DNA of 64,000 nt from Isoetes taiwanensis (lineage: Eukaryota; Streptophyta; Lycopodiopsida; Isoetales; Isoetaceae): assembly GCA_021234155.1 (NCBI GenBank), contig JAJEKV010000011.1:8231132-8295131 (forward strand), given 5' to 3'. The position numbers and the translations under genes were made by a program. The notes below the pieces were generated by a model. The model was not told where the DNA came from. It saw nothing but the letters and a program-made list of their open reading frames with translations, and searched no databases. Positions within the stretch are counted from its first letter, which is position 1. Each line of letters begins with the position of its first letter. This document shows positions 35,723 through 47,243 of this stretch, piece after piece.

Positions 35723-36339
35723 ATGCCAAAAGGACTTCTACATGCGAGGTGTACCATGAGGTTGTCAACAACGCCCGGTGTTAATTATGCCTCCACTAGG
35801 CGGGAGACGTCATCTTGATAAAGGGTTTCTCGGGGAGCGGAGCATGGACCGGTGATCGCGGCGGCATTGAGAACCCTATGATTACGATATGCGGTATTGA
35901 CATCATATGCCGCACCTTGAAGTAGCTAATGTTGCGGACCACGGGGCCATAAACAAGGTAGCTGACCTAGAGGCTCAAGCTGGCATAGAAAGGGACCATA
36001 ATAAGAATCTGTGACCAGCTTGGTGAGTGCCGCGGCAAAAGCGGACTTGTACAATGAAACAAAGGCAAGGCTAGAACAAACCAGCATGGAGCTAGCCTCG
36101 GCCCATACTCAGTTGACCAATCTTGGGAGCAACAATGCACATTTGCACTAGCCGACGTGCTTGTTGAATCTTGATGCCTTGTATCTAACTTATGAGGATG
36201 CAATTGCGTCCACGGGGTCAAGAGCACTGTATGAGCACCAATGGCACCAATGGCAGGTTACCCAATATGCCAAGAGGGACTTTCTTAGGTGGGATGGTAT
36301 GCATCGTTGGGATGTGGCCACGGTTTCATATAAAGTGTG
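35723..36339. other. Short GC-richer stretch, possible gag-like coiled-coil remnant
   Basis: A plus-strand reading at about 36,050-36,150 gives 'NETKARLEQTSMELASAHTQ', a heptad-like helical stretch of the kind seen in retrotransposon gag proteins, but it is short and broken by stops on both sides. No firm assignment. Confidence 0.25.
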
Positions 36340-37060
36340 TATTCTTGCTGCGACTCGCATGAAACCAACAAAATAGATAGGCTTCTCATTATCTCAGTAG
36401 ATTTGCTACAATGGTGGACAGTGGATAGCCACACACATGTGAACTATCCACAAAAAATAAAGGGAAAATCCAATTATATCATTTGGACCCCAAAACAAAT
36501 ACAATGCTAATAGATGAGTGGTCGATGTACTGCAGAAAGCTTATCAGGGATTAAAAAACCCGCCCTTCGGTTTTCGAGGAAAAACCCTAGTGATAACCCG
36601 GCAAGGGCTTAGACAAAGCGAGGGCATAGAATCGCTCTCAAAACCCGCCATGGAGAAGTCAAAATGGATGGCGCTCACCAGCCATGCACTGCACATCACC
36701 AACAACAAGCGAGAAACATACCAAAGAATAGCATCACCCAATGGGTGGAAAAAGCATCACCCACCGGTGGAAAAACATGATAAATGAGAACTTGTACAAA
36801 ATAGAATAAACAAAGAAGGGGAGGGGGTGGGTTCAAAGAGAATAAAATGGAGAGAAGAGGAAGCGCCGATGAAACGTCAATGAAGAATTCCAGAATAAGT
36901 AGCAAGCGCCCAACCCTGACGAGCGGCCCAAAACGGTCACGATGCATGCATCGCGGCGCATGACAATGCATGCATGCCTTTGAGTAAGAATGCCGATTCG
37001 CCACGCGAATCGGCGATATTTCTTGCACCGCGCATTCGCATGAAACCAACAAAGCGCCGA
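36340..37060 (-). mobile_element. Inverted YR-element tail, short third copy
   Basis: Bracketing repeats share 'cgcatgaaaccaacaaa' (near 36,356 and 37,038). Between them lie the double hairpin (36,547-36,588) and only two hairpin units (36,729-36,775: CACCC-aat-GGGTG and CACC-ACC-GGTG). The array is much shorter than in the other copies, so unit number varies between copies. This copy lies outside the 7.4-kb duplication and is therefore an independent instance of the module. Confidence 0.6.
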
Positions 37061-37400
37061 TACCAAAGGACTTCCTTAACAAACTAGGATCGAGGCCGAA
37101 GGTCACAGGATGAAGGCTAAAAGCGAAAAAAGACAAGCAGGAAAGCAACGCCAAATTGGCCAAACCAGCGGGAAGAAGCCCCTCCCCGCCTCGAAACAAT
37201 TCAAAGAGAATAAGGTGCTGGCTGGTGAGAAGAGGGAAGCAGATGAAAGCGTCAATGAAGAATTCCGCAATAAGTAGCAAACGCCCAAGCGACGAGCGGC
37301 CCAAAACGCATCACGATGCATGCATCCGACTTATGCAATGCATGCATGCTCGTCTTGAGCAAGAATCTTGGCCGATTTTGCCACGAATCGGCGACATTAG
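36833..37400. repeat. Two-copy tandem duplication, ~365 bp period
   Basis: Copies start near 36,833 and 37,197 ('ttcaaagagaataa'). They share 'gtcaatgaagaattcc', 'cgagcggcccaaaac', 'cacgatgcatgcat' and a terminal 'cgaatcggcga'. In copy 1 the end forms a perfect 9-bp hairpin, GCCGATTCG-ccacg-CGAATCGGC; in copy 2 that stem is imperfect. Confidence 0.85.
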
Positions 37401-38357
37401 ATGATCACGACCGCCAAGCCAATTGTGCTCCTTGCACTATGGATGGCTCATTCTCGAATATTTTGCCACAACGTCAAATGATAGATATGCCCAACTATTG
37501 TTACATCTTCAAGCGCGATGGCATGTGCTTTAAATTTGACAATCTGCACTGACAGAAGTCTATCGAGGGACTGAGGAACTACACCTAGGTAAAATAATAC
37601 CAGATTCTAACATGGGCCTGCCCCTTTACCCAGATCCTCCTCTGCAGGTTGGCGATGTGGAGCCATGACAAGGATTGTTCTTTAACGACAACTATAATTT
37701 ATATCTGTACTTTCGGGTTTGGTCAAATGTATACTTATATTGGAACAAACGATTCTAGATATTGTAATACTTGTATATTTTGGACATGCAATTCTTGGCG
37801 TGTACTAGTTCTAAGTTGCATATATCCCGAACACACTTATTTTTGGACATAAGAACTTTGGATATGGAGATTTGGAAGCTTTGGACATTGGCACTTTAGA
37901 AGCTTTAGACATGGAAGCTTTGGATTTTGTACGCCGTATAGAATTTGGACACAAACACTTGCATTTTACGATACTTGTATATTTTGGTTACACGTGAATA
38001 TATGTATTGGGCAACCATGCTTTGGACACGAATTTGGGCAGGTAAATAATAGAAACTTTGAACACTATGGGCGCGTATGGATGGACGGACTCATATATTC
38101 TAAACAACAAAGACTTGTATTACACAATTTACTTGCAGTAAAGCTACAGATACACAATCACTTGTATCGATTCAACGACAATTTTGTATTGCGTTTAATA
38201 TAAAGGAAAAAGGTTGGTATTACATTTATCTCAAAGTTTGTATTGCATTTGACATTAAACCAAAATCTTGTGAATGGTGACCACGGACTCATATGTCATC
38301 ATCGTCCTCGTCGATGTCAAGCGCTAACCTCCTATTCCCCCTTATCCTCTAAGTCCT
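37401..38357. other. Spacer with 'ttggacat' phrases, no gene recognised
   Basis: At about 37,780-37,960 the phrases 'ttggacat', 'tttggacac' and 'ggaagctttgga' recur irregularly. Open frames of up to 78 codons carry no recognisable motif. Confidence 0.3.
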
Positions 38358-39790
38358 CAACAAAGTTTGAATTGAAACGCACTAATTTGCTTGAGACGCA
38401 CTATAAAAGGAATCTTTGAAAGATTCCCTAAAATTCCCCTAAAAAGGTCACTTTTCGAGGGAAATTTGTGACAAGTATGACAATTCAGACATTGAGGGAA
38501 TAATTAAACCTATCTTCTAGTCAAAAGTTGTTGATACCCTTTTTTGCCCCCTAGTGAAGTGTGGAAAATAGCTACAATTTCAAGGACTCAGAAAAGCAGA
38601 TATTAAAAAAAGCAGCAAGTGCACTAGACAGTAAGGTATTATACTCTATGTTTTTGAAATCTCTACAAAATTATGAACAAAATTGTCAAAAATGCAACAC
38701 ATCTTCACTCTGCCTCAGTACTCAAGCTCTTCTAATTACATGTATGCCTTCTTCGACATACTTAAATTTTGCAGCTAAATCAGCATGTATCTCATCACAC
38801 AGATTTGCCTCAATCTCTTTTCTTATAACCATTTTTTTTATGTGGTAGATAGAGTGTGGCCATACAAACTTTTATGCAATATCTAGTTTTGCACCTCGGG
38901 GTTTGCTGTATAAATTTATATAGATTCTTTTTATTAACATGACTTGTTGTATAAATTAGAATGAGGTTGAGGTTTTTCCCTAAAAAAATTAAAGAGTGTA
39001 TGGCAATTTAGCATATTTGGTTAGTTCATTATTGTAACATTGTTGAGGTTATGTGTTTGAGTCTTTCAAATTGTAATATCATAAGATTGAGTCTTCGTGG
39101 ATGTGGATGCTTTTGGTATAAATTTATACCAGAAGGGTTCCTTTCAAAATTGAAGGGCACTATTGAAGGGTTCCTTTCAAAGTTGAAGGGCACTATCGAA
39201 GGGTGCCCTTCCGGTATAAATTTATACCGGAAGGAAGCACTTCGTAGAAAAGTGCATGTTCTAAAATATCGGAAGGGTTCTTTTCAAAGTTGAAGTGTGC
39301 AGTTGAAGGGCACCCTTCCGGTAAATTTATACCAAGAAATTTATACCAAGAAATTTGGTCGATTATAAATCTCTAAAATAAGAGATTTTCTGAATTTAGT
39401 ATGCAAAGTAGTGTGATAGTCCTAATGGTATGAATTTATACTCATCGGCCTACACTGTTTAAAACTTTAAATATATACAAAGAAGATATGTGAATGGTAT
39501 AAATTTATACCACTGGAGTGTCTATGATATAAATTTATATCGAGGATAGATGTGAACGATATAACTCACTATTCAAGTCTCAATGGTACTATAAATTTAT
39601 ATTATCCGCCTGTATAAATGTATGCCGAGGAGAGATGTGAGAATAGTATAAATTTATATCGCTCAGTGCCTATGATATAAACTCATACCGAGGAGAGATG
39701 TGAAGGGTATAAATTTATAGCACTCAAGTGTCTTCGTGACGGTTATACCCGCGGGGACGGACATTAATAGTATAAATTTATACCATTAAC
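38358..39790 (-). mobile_element. Palindrome-array DNA element, truncated copy (P1)
   Basis: The left end reads 'caacaaagtttgaattgaaa' then 'cgcactaattt', and about 150 bp follow that match the reverse complement of the right end of the element at 47,244-49,494. These include 'ggaatctttgaaagattcc' and 'tttgtgacaagt.tgacaat'. A second shared block is 'acaaaattatgaacaaaatt' near 38,667. The palindrome array follows (39,115-39,784). No matching right terminus was found, so the copy is truncated. Open frames such as 38,561-38,848 are not recognised as transposase. Confidence 0.6.
39115..39784. repeat. Array of GGTATAAATTTATACC palindromes
   Basis: Perfect 16-bp palindromes occur at 39,115-39,130 and near 39,499, with about eight degenerate ones after. 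At 39,207-39,234 the palindrome is a perfect 28 bp, centred on CCGGTATAAATTTATACCGG and extended by CCTT/AAGG arms. A 36-bp direct repeat ('gaagggttcctttcaaa') alternates with the first palindromes. Confidence 0.9.
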
Positions 39791-40166
39791 CATCATTCAT
39801 TTAAATTGGATTTATGTCGAATTTTGGACCATTTTGTACACCGCAACTTTTCTGGGTTAGTAAATTTGCATCGAGAATGTGACTTTTTTATAATGGCACC
39901 ACATGATTGCATTAAAATTGAAAATATTTTACATGTATATGTCGAGTGACATAATGCCAATTACTTCTCAGAAGTGGCCTAGAGATATCATAGCTTTCTT
40001 CCTCACTTCCTTGGTATTGTAACCCTAGCAGTCTTGTTTAGGATGACCTTTGGGGTCCATGAAAACAAAATAGTATCTAACTCAACCCAATCACCCCCTT
40101 CAATAGGGTTTCTCTTCTATTTCTTTGTCCAACAGTCTCGATATCTTTTTCTTTTTTGCGCTACAT
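39791..40166. other. Spacer, no gene recognised
   Basis: A/T-rich sequence between the P1 palindrome array and the DUF7869-like pseudogene. Minus-strand readings continuing from the pseudogene soon hit stops. I see no further feature. Confidence 0.3.
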
Positions 40167-41706
40167 TTAACGGTGCACTTTGGACACCACCACTCCATAA
40201 GTACTTTGTTCACATTTGCGGTCACCCACTTTTTGCAAACATCCGAGATGGTGTAACCCATCCACACAGGTATATATCTCTTTATGCTTTGGTACTATAA
40301 GTGCAAATTGATGGCAAAGCAAGTCATCTTTGGGATCATAATTCTCTAGCCCAAGATATTTAGGCCTTCCTTTCCTAGGACCAACATAATGTTTTTCATT
40401 TGGAGGAGCCATCGAATTTTGCAAATACTACTAACCACATCATTAACTTCCTCAAGTGTTATCAAGTCTCTCCACCTAGACTTAGGTAGCCATCCATCTT
40501 TCAGTTCATCAGAGGATGTGTCTACTCCCAATAATCCATGTACCTATGTCCAATAATCTATCAATGCAAGGTTGGTATCATCGGGGTTATTTTTCCAATA
40601 CTTGATGTATTCAAAAATGCCGTCCAATGTGCTTTGCAATGAATCCACCTCTGCAAAAGGCTTAAGAGCTTTTGGTTGACCCCTTGGAATCTTAGGTTTA
40701 CCATGTTCATCTTCGTGCCATATAGGTACTCCCTCATCTGGCCTCCATTTATCATCTGAAGGTCTCATCTTCCATTGCATTATTGGCTTATTTCACATGA
40801 CCCAGAAAGTGTACTGAAGAGGTCTACATTGACCTTCCATATCAAGAGCATAACCTTCGATCAAATTCTTCTAATCAGACACCTCTTGTATGATCAACCC
40901 TATAGGAGAAGGTGAAATGCATTCACTAAGAACTTCCATTAATCTAGAAAGATTGGTCACAGTTTGAGATTTCAACTGCGCACTATACTTCCCAAACAAT
41001 GCATCCACATCCTCATGAGTATGTTCAGACATTAAGAACTCTAAGTTCACTCTTTCAAAGACACCCACAGCTGTTAAATAAGATAGGAATGAGAACATAT
41101 ACCTGTTTTTATTCTGTCCAGCACAATTGTCAAGTTGGAGGAGGAACTTTGGTGGTAGATCTTGAGATTGGGGACGTGAACTTGAGGCTCCAACATATTT
41201 AGAAGCACCCGACTTCCTAAACCTTGCCTTAGTAAACTTCTCAAAATTATTAGGCTTTCTATCCGACAATGCACTAAGAGTGGTTGGCTACCACCTCCAG
41301 GGTTGTGGAGATCACCAGAATAACCACTCTCATAGTTCCTCAAGCACCTCATCACACTTCCAATATGAAAATCAGGACCATCACTCCACAATTGCAAACT
41401 AAAATGGCCATAATAAATTGGCACCGAGCTATGCACTATTGCACCTATCAGAGAGATTTGCATAGGATAAGCTCTATTGATTTGCTTGGGTATGTAACTA
41501 TACTGTGGCAAAAAAGTCTTTGATTGATCCATCTTGTCATGTATAATACAAACATAGTTATTGGGTTCCAAACATGATAATGTTCTCCACATCCAATAAG
41601 TGGATCTACATGATAGTTGGTCTGTCATGTGATCTTTCATTTGCTCCCTTATCTTAGCCCCGAGGGGTTCACCTCTATGTAAGGGGCATATGGCATGTGC
41701 GTGCAT
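40167..41706 (-). pseudogene. DUF7869-like protein, decayed
   Basis: The minus-strand order is 'CLEPNNYVCIIHDKMDQSKT' and 'INRAYPMQISLIGAIVHS' (about 41,460-41,570), then a frame change near 41,280. The signature 'LPPKFLLQLDNCAGQNKNRY' and 'SEHTHEDVDALFGKYSAQLK' (about 40,960-41,160) follows. After a stop at 40,871 come 'MRPSDDKWRPDEGVPIWHED' and 'IFEYIKYWKNNPDD', a stop at 40,544, then 'DGWLPKSRWRDLITLEEVND'. The 'LDNCAGQNKN' and 'HTHEDVDALFG' blocks, with a HDKMDQSK block before them, are characteristic of the DUF7869 family. It is widespread in eukaryotes, often multicopy, and resembles a transposase-like RNase H fold, though its role is not established. Three stops and one frameshift make this copy a pseudogene. 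Confidence 0.65.
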
Positions 41707-44104
41707 CAGGTCATGAGAAACCCCTATGTATACAGCTCAACCTCCGTAGAAACCCCTATGTATACAGTCCTGAATTGTTGAAGCAGAATACCCGATTCCA
41801 TACTTTTACACCCATTCTAAGCACAACTTGCCCTATCCTTAACCTTATTTTTACGTCCAGTAGTTATTCATGCAGGCTATCCTCTACCTTAGATTTACAT
41901 CCAATCTACAAATGTTGAAAACTTCACAAGTTTTCACAATGTTTTCACTAAATCTACTCCCAACTTGATTCAAGTTATTATGTGCTTGACCCCAATCATG
42001 GTTTAGGGTTTACCTCAGTGAAGATCTCAATGGTTAGGGTTCATCCATGGTGCCATTTTAGTTCAAAGGTCACTCCAAAAAATAAGAAAAAGAAATGGAG
42101 AAAGAAATACGCTTGGAATACATATAGAAATATATTTTTTATTTAATTTATTTTAGCAATACATCATTATGAAATTGATTATTGATAATTGTTAAATTGA
42201 TTATTGTTACGGAATTTATTTTCGGGCACGTCTTTTAAGAACGTCATTATGGTGATTTTTGCCATGCAGCTGCCGCTTATATCATCCTTTGATCCAAACT
42301 CTTCCTATTCCTCTGCCAATACCATCCTCTGATCCGAGCTCCACCTATTCCTCTCCCTATTCTGACTTCATCTTTGATTCCTACAATGACTCGGACAAAG
42401 ACTACCTCTAAGAGGCCCACTGAAGAATCTGTCAGATCTGTTGAATCCAAGGAAGAGACCCATGGCTGTAGGGCACGAAAATGAAAGTTGTTGCGAAAAT
42501 TTCCTGCTTGGAAGTGGTACACATGCGAGATCAAGGAGCTTACATTACTGAAAAGGTGCAACAGTGGGTTGATCGGGTTAAACTTGCAGAGGAGCGGCTT
42601 CTGGAGATGAAAATTATTGCTGAAGGGAACGATCTGTTTGTGCAGCTGAGGATGCCACCTCCTGGAAGTTTTTAGTGCCTTCTCGGCTGGATGGACATTT
42701 TTAGTGCCTCCTGGACGTTTTTAGTAGCTTAGGTTTTCGTTTTCCCGGCTCTCCACAGTAAATACGAAATCTCCATAACTTCTTTTGTAAAGCTCTTGAT
42801 CTAAAGTATTGATACAAAGGGTCTGTTTTGTAAATGGGGGTGTGAACTGCCACGCACAGGTAATGGTGCCCAGCGTTGCTGGGCATATGTTTGGTACATG
42901 TAGATGATCCGAAAGAAGAAAAGGCCAGACATAGACTGACTGACTTTGCAATAATGAGATGGGCTTCACATGTAATATATTATAAACTTCGAAGCTTTTC
43001 GTTCTAACTAACTTTGTAATCTTGGGATAAGCTTCACTTGAATTATATTATAAACTTCGGAACTTCCTCGTTCTAATATGGAAATTTATTGGCAAAGTTG
43101 GAGACATGTCGTTATACATATAGTCACTAATTTTGCACTTTGTATATTGGAGGAAGAGATAACAGTCACTAATTTTGCACTTTTTTTGGTATATTTAGAG
43201 GAAGAGGTTTTAGTATGAAGGATTTTTTTTTGGTATATTTATAGAAAGAGGTTTTAGTATGAAGGATTTTAAAGTTTGTCTATTTTGTTGCATTTATACA
43301 CCCACTTTAGGTTTGAAATGTATAAGAATCTTCTTTTACTGGACACCCAAATGGGAGAATATAAACATTAAGAAATTATATTTTTTGTGAAATTTGACCT
43401 TAGGCAGTATTCAAACTTGCACCACATATCAAGGCAAAAGATGGCCATGCAACACCATGGCTGCATTTGATTTCAGTAGTCTAATTCTACTGAATATATT
43501 AGTCAAAGTTTGTAACTCTATTATGTGAGTGGTGCTGCTACTATTTGTATTACCTGAAAATGATGTAGTAATCAGTTTACATGAGGATGGTAGTTGCCAG
43601 AAAGAACATACTGTGATCACATGATAGGCACTATGCCACGAAACATTTTCCTTTCAAAATTTTCTAGCCTACTTGTCCACAAAAAGCAGGCAAAAAAAAT
43701 AAAGCAGCCTTTTTTTGGTGTAAAGCATGTTACGTTTGAGGATTTTAGTTATAGCAAGTGAGCTGTTTAAACAGAGTACCCATCATAATGTTTCTCTTGG
43801 CTCTTGGCTCTAGTATTATCAATACACTGGAAATTGTAACATCATTAGAAAATATTCGAATGGGTTAACAAAAGCAAGGATAGCCTTTTCTTTGATCTTG
43901 GCCTCAAGCCTTTTGCCCTAGGCAATCGTGCTAGGGAGGACAATCAACTTGAAAACCACATAACTTCAACTGCTACCTTCATTAGTGGTCACTGAGCAAG
44001 AAAACACAAGCCCCTAGAGCTTGCTTAGCGAGGGAACAAAAACATGAGGCATGTTCTGCAAGCATTTAACATATTCTAGGATTACGTGAGGCAAGAGAAG
44101 AATC
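41707..44104. other. Intergenic stretch with small tandem repeats
   Basis: A 64-codon plus-strand frame (42,481-42,675) gives a helical stretch ('AYITEKVQQWVDRVKLAEER') and, with the upstream 'TSKRPTEESVRSVESKEE' in another frame, might be remnant coding sequence of unknown type. It is followed by a threefold 'tttttagtgcc' repeat (42,668-42,725). The remainder has no recognised gene. Confidence 0.3.
42958..43275. repeat. Cluster of three two-copy tandem duplications
   Basis: Three neighbouring doublets occur: 'gcttcac.tg.aatatattat' with 'aaacttcg' (about 42,963 and 43,030), 'cagtcactaattttgcactt' (about 43,122 and 43,163), and 'ggtatattta..gaagaggtt' with 'ttagtatgaaggatttt' (about 43,188 and 43,231). 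Confidence 0.85.
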
Positions 44105-44118
44105 ATAACGAACAAATA
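44105..44118. repeat. Target-site duplication of LINE-A, left copy
   Basis: 'ataacgaacaaata' is repeated exactly at 58,284-58,297, directly after the poly-A tail (the first A is shared with the tail). A 13-14 bp duplication is normal for endonuclease-dependent LINE insertion and fixes the outer limits of the 14.2-kb nest. Confidence 0.95.
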
Positions 44119-44515
44119 GGTAGATAGATAGATAGTATTTTAACGTCACGCCACTAGGCAGAGTGGATCGGGGATGGCGGAAGTGCGAGCGCGGGAGGGA
44201 GAGCAGAAACCCTTCTACCCTAAACCATGAAACTCTTCACGATCCTGGTCCAAGGAGAGAGATTCTCTTGTGGATGGCTTGAAGGTGAGAGTGCATGGCT
44301 ATGGGAGAGCCTGGTGTATAACAGATTCTTCCCTGAAGAATCGTTTACACCTATTTCTTCTGTGGTTCCTCAATCTGAGGTTCTGCTTCTTGAATCTTGG
44401 TTGGGAGAGTTTGTGGGAGATAGGAATGCAAGTGCGGCTGGTATTTTCCATACGTACTGCTCGTGGTCAGATAGCAGAATAGTGGTAAAAGGTTATAGCT
44501 AGGAGCACAGATTGC

Positions 44516-45910
44516 TTGCAGATTAGTGAAAAGTTAGGAAATATTAAAAAAATGGAAAAAAAAGGACAGGGTTCGTTGGAAACAGTGGATCAGGGGACAG
44601 GGCTGTCTGGGAATGTACAGCAGTTGGGACAGATGGGACTGGTATTGGGAAGTGTGCAGAATATACAGAAAGGGGCAGATTTGGGGGAAAAAAGGACAAC
44701 AGTGACGGGAGGAAATAATGGCAAAAGGGATGACGGGATTGCAGAATTATTGGATACCATTCGTACCCTAAGTGTGAAGGGCCATAGCCAAATCCGGGAG
44801 ATAGTGGATCACCTTGTAGCGATCGAGAAAGGTGAAAAGGTGAAGGAATTTGTAGCTTTTGGAGATTTCCTTACCTCTACTGCAGATATGGTGAACACTA
44901 GGCAATCTTCAGGAGTGGGGACCTTGCAGCACCAGAAGGAGGCAGTGGATCAAATACTGGACTATGCGAATCAGGTGGGGGAAGAAGTGCGAAAGGGACT
45001 GCTTGCAGATAAAGAACCGGCGTTTGTGGGTAAGCCTCTTCGAAATGCAGCTGTAGAAAATAAACTTAAATTTTTGAAATCTCGAGGCCTTATTGGTTGC
45101 ATTCGTCACGAGGGGGTAAGACTTCAATTTTTAAAAGGGGAACTGGAGAGATTGGAACAGGGGGTCGTTATCAGCAGTATCTACTGGATAGACTTTCCTT
45201 TTTTTATGGTAGAATGTGGTAACAGTCAAACAGCCAATATCCTTCTCAAACAGGGTACTATTTCCAAAGCCAATACTCAAGTTTTCTTCCAGAAATGGTT
45301 TCCATCCTTTGATTCCCAAAACTTCTCTGAACTATTCCACCCGGCTTGGACATATTTACAAGGATTAAATCCCCTGTATTGGAATGAGCAGTCTCTGCTC
45401 ACTCTGTTCCAGAATACAGGGAATATCATAAGTTGGGAAATCTCCCAAGACAAAGCCCCAAAAGTATGGACACAAATTGACATCCTGAAGCCAATCCCTG
45501 AAGAAATTAAATTTGTGGATTATTTTGGTAATCCCAAATCCTTGAAGCTGGTATGGCAGGGCCTGCCTCAGCCATGCTCGGCTTGTGGCATCAGACTTCA
45601 TGGGGGAAAAATATGTAAAGGGGGAAGGGAGATTAAGATTGTGCTCAAGGAGGCGAACCCAGGGAAGCAGAAGGAAGAGGGCTGGATTACGCCAAATAAG
45701 GGAAGGATAGAAAGACAAAGGCAGAACAGGAATGGCAGTGAGAAAAGAAAAAGAAGGAAACAGAGAATCAGAGAGGAGAAAGAGAAAGAAAAGGCCAAGG
45801 CAGAATATGGAAAGAGTGTGGAAAGGAGGACAAGGAGTGAATGGAAAAAGAAAGTTCAATTCATGGAGGAATCTTCGAAAGTTAAGGTCCTCAATAATCC
45901 CGAATCTAAA
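44516..45910 (+). pseudogene. LINE-A ORF1, 5' part: DUF4283-like region plus CCHC knuckle
   Basis: The frame is open from ATG 44,516 to the insert. Residues about 1-180 are charged and helical. At about 185-350 lies the DUF4283-like region ('RSRGLIGCIRHEGVRLQFLK'-type start, 'SSIYWIDFPFFMVECGNSQT', 'WTQIDILKPIPEEIKFVDY'). A CCHC zinc knuckle follows ('CSACGIRLHGGKIC', C-x2-C-x4-H-x4-C), then a basic tail rich in Arg, Lys and Glu (45,700-45,890). This is the layout of plant L1 ORF1 proteins, which bind element RNA and chaperone it into the RNP. The frame runs by chance into the inserted ggaagg repeat at 45,911. Upstream, a 91-codon frame (44,227-44,502) ends 11 bp before this ATG and may be a leader ORF. 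Confidence 0.8.
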
Positions 45911-45975
45911 GGAAGGAAGGAAGGAAGGAAGGTACTTTTATCGTCCACGGAGACCAATCGGTCTATGGGACCCAA
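45911..45975 (-). other. LINE-B 3' terminus: stem-loop and (ttcc)n tail
   Basis: Read 5'-3' on the minus strand, 'ttgggtcccatagaccgatt' continues with 'ggtctccgtggacgataaaa' and then the ttcc repeats. GACC-gatt-GGTC forms an inner hairpin, and GTCC(C)AT pairs with GTGGAC around it. In the copy at 8743-8822 the inner stem reads GGCC-aatt-GGTC, keeping pairing through a G-U. Such 3' stem-loops are known to be read by LINE reverse transcriptases in several clades. Confidence 0.6.
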
Positions 45976-46249
45976 TACAAAAACGCAAAGAAAGCGGATT
46001 ACCGCCTCGATTAAAAACCCCCGCCCGAAGGGTTTTCGAGGGAAAACCGCGGGCAAGAATCAGCCACCGACAAACCGCAGGCTAATCATATAAAATGCGT
46101 AAACATCCCAATATATACGCCATGCACCACCCCGTAGTGCCTAGTCACGGACAGCAAAGCGGGGCAAAGGTGACCTCGCGAGTCCAGTACCTCCCCGGAT
46201 GTATGACCCCGTGGCACGCTTGGCCGGGTGTTCATCGCTGAAATGCAAG

Positions 46250-47243
46250 GGCACGCCCTACGGCATAAGGGGCGATATCGCCCTGGACGGACCGCCGGGC
46301 AACTCGAAAGTGTGAGACTCATCCTCAATGGCACCCGTTTGGCAAAGACCGACAGAGAGCTGCTCCCTGGCGGGGCTCCCCAATCCACCGCCCGCCTCGC
46401 GCGAAGATGGTGGGCACCGGGGCGAATGGAGGCAATGAGTTCTGCGCTTTTTCAGGCAGCCGGGAACGCAGTAGAGCTGTGGGCCCCGCTAACACGGGGT
46501 TGATGTGCTCCTTGTAATGGGCCATTTTGACCTTTCTAGAGCAATGGGGTCCCAGAGCTTGCCAAGGAAACAAGCATCTAGGTACTCCCGCAGTCGCCAC
46601 GATCGCCGCCGCCGCTTCACCAGCACGCGACTGGTTATCCCGCACGTTCCATCCGGGCGAATCAACCATCGATCTCTTACCCTCCAACAGCCCTAAGCCG
46701 CGGACTCATGGCCACGGTGTAAGCAGTCGCGGAGCCGAGCATCACCCATAGTAACCACTTTCTGAAAATAGACGATGTGTCTATCAAGGGGCTGCCCGGG
46801 GCGGCAAGAATCCGATTTCGCAGCTAGAATCCGATAGGGGTGAAGGTTTCACCCAGAAAGTGCCCGTGCCAAAAATGCCTTACGCGACCTCGCTCAAGTC
46901 ATTCCAGTCGCCAAAGAGACGGCCAGGGCCCCAAACCTCGACCCCCATGTATGACAAAAGTGCGACCGGTGCCCTAACAGATGTGGCCCGATGGCCCCAA
47001 TCATATAGCTCGCCGGTGATTTGTTCTCGCGATGGCATAAAGCTTTCCGCCTCATTGGTCACCCAGAAGCGGATAGACGCCCCCAGCCAGAGAGGAGGGG
47101 AACTCCACCCCTAGGTACTTGTAGGTGGGCTGACGTCCATGTGTCGCCCCCGATATGTGAGTGCACGAGGAGGCATGGGGTGACGTGGAAGAGGATATGA
47201 GAACCACCGGGTCTTGGCCGATTGACGCCAGCATGTCTCAGAG
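46250..47243 (-). pseudogene. LINE-B ORF2, part after the RT core
   Basis: This continues the RT gene after the inserted DNA element. 'PTYKYLGVEF' (about 47,100-47,135) is the conserved motif just beyond the YADD box. Further down, a frame reads 'RGGRWIGEPRQGAALCR' (about 46,350-46,410), the 'GRW..PR....C..C' pattern that starts the C-terminal Cys-rich motif of many LINE RT proteins. Several frameshifts separate these blocks. The junction order (YADD at 49.56 kb, then KYLGV at 47.12 kb) shows that the DNA element landed inside the gene. Confidence 0.55.

Noticed and set aside
36696-37304. 202-codon minus-strand frame
   Set aside because: It runs through hairpin repeats and the two-copy duplication, and its sequence is a translation of those repeats.
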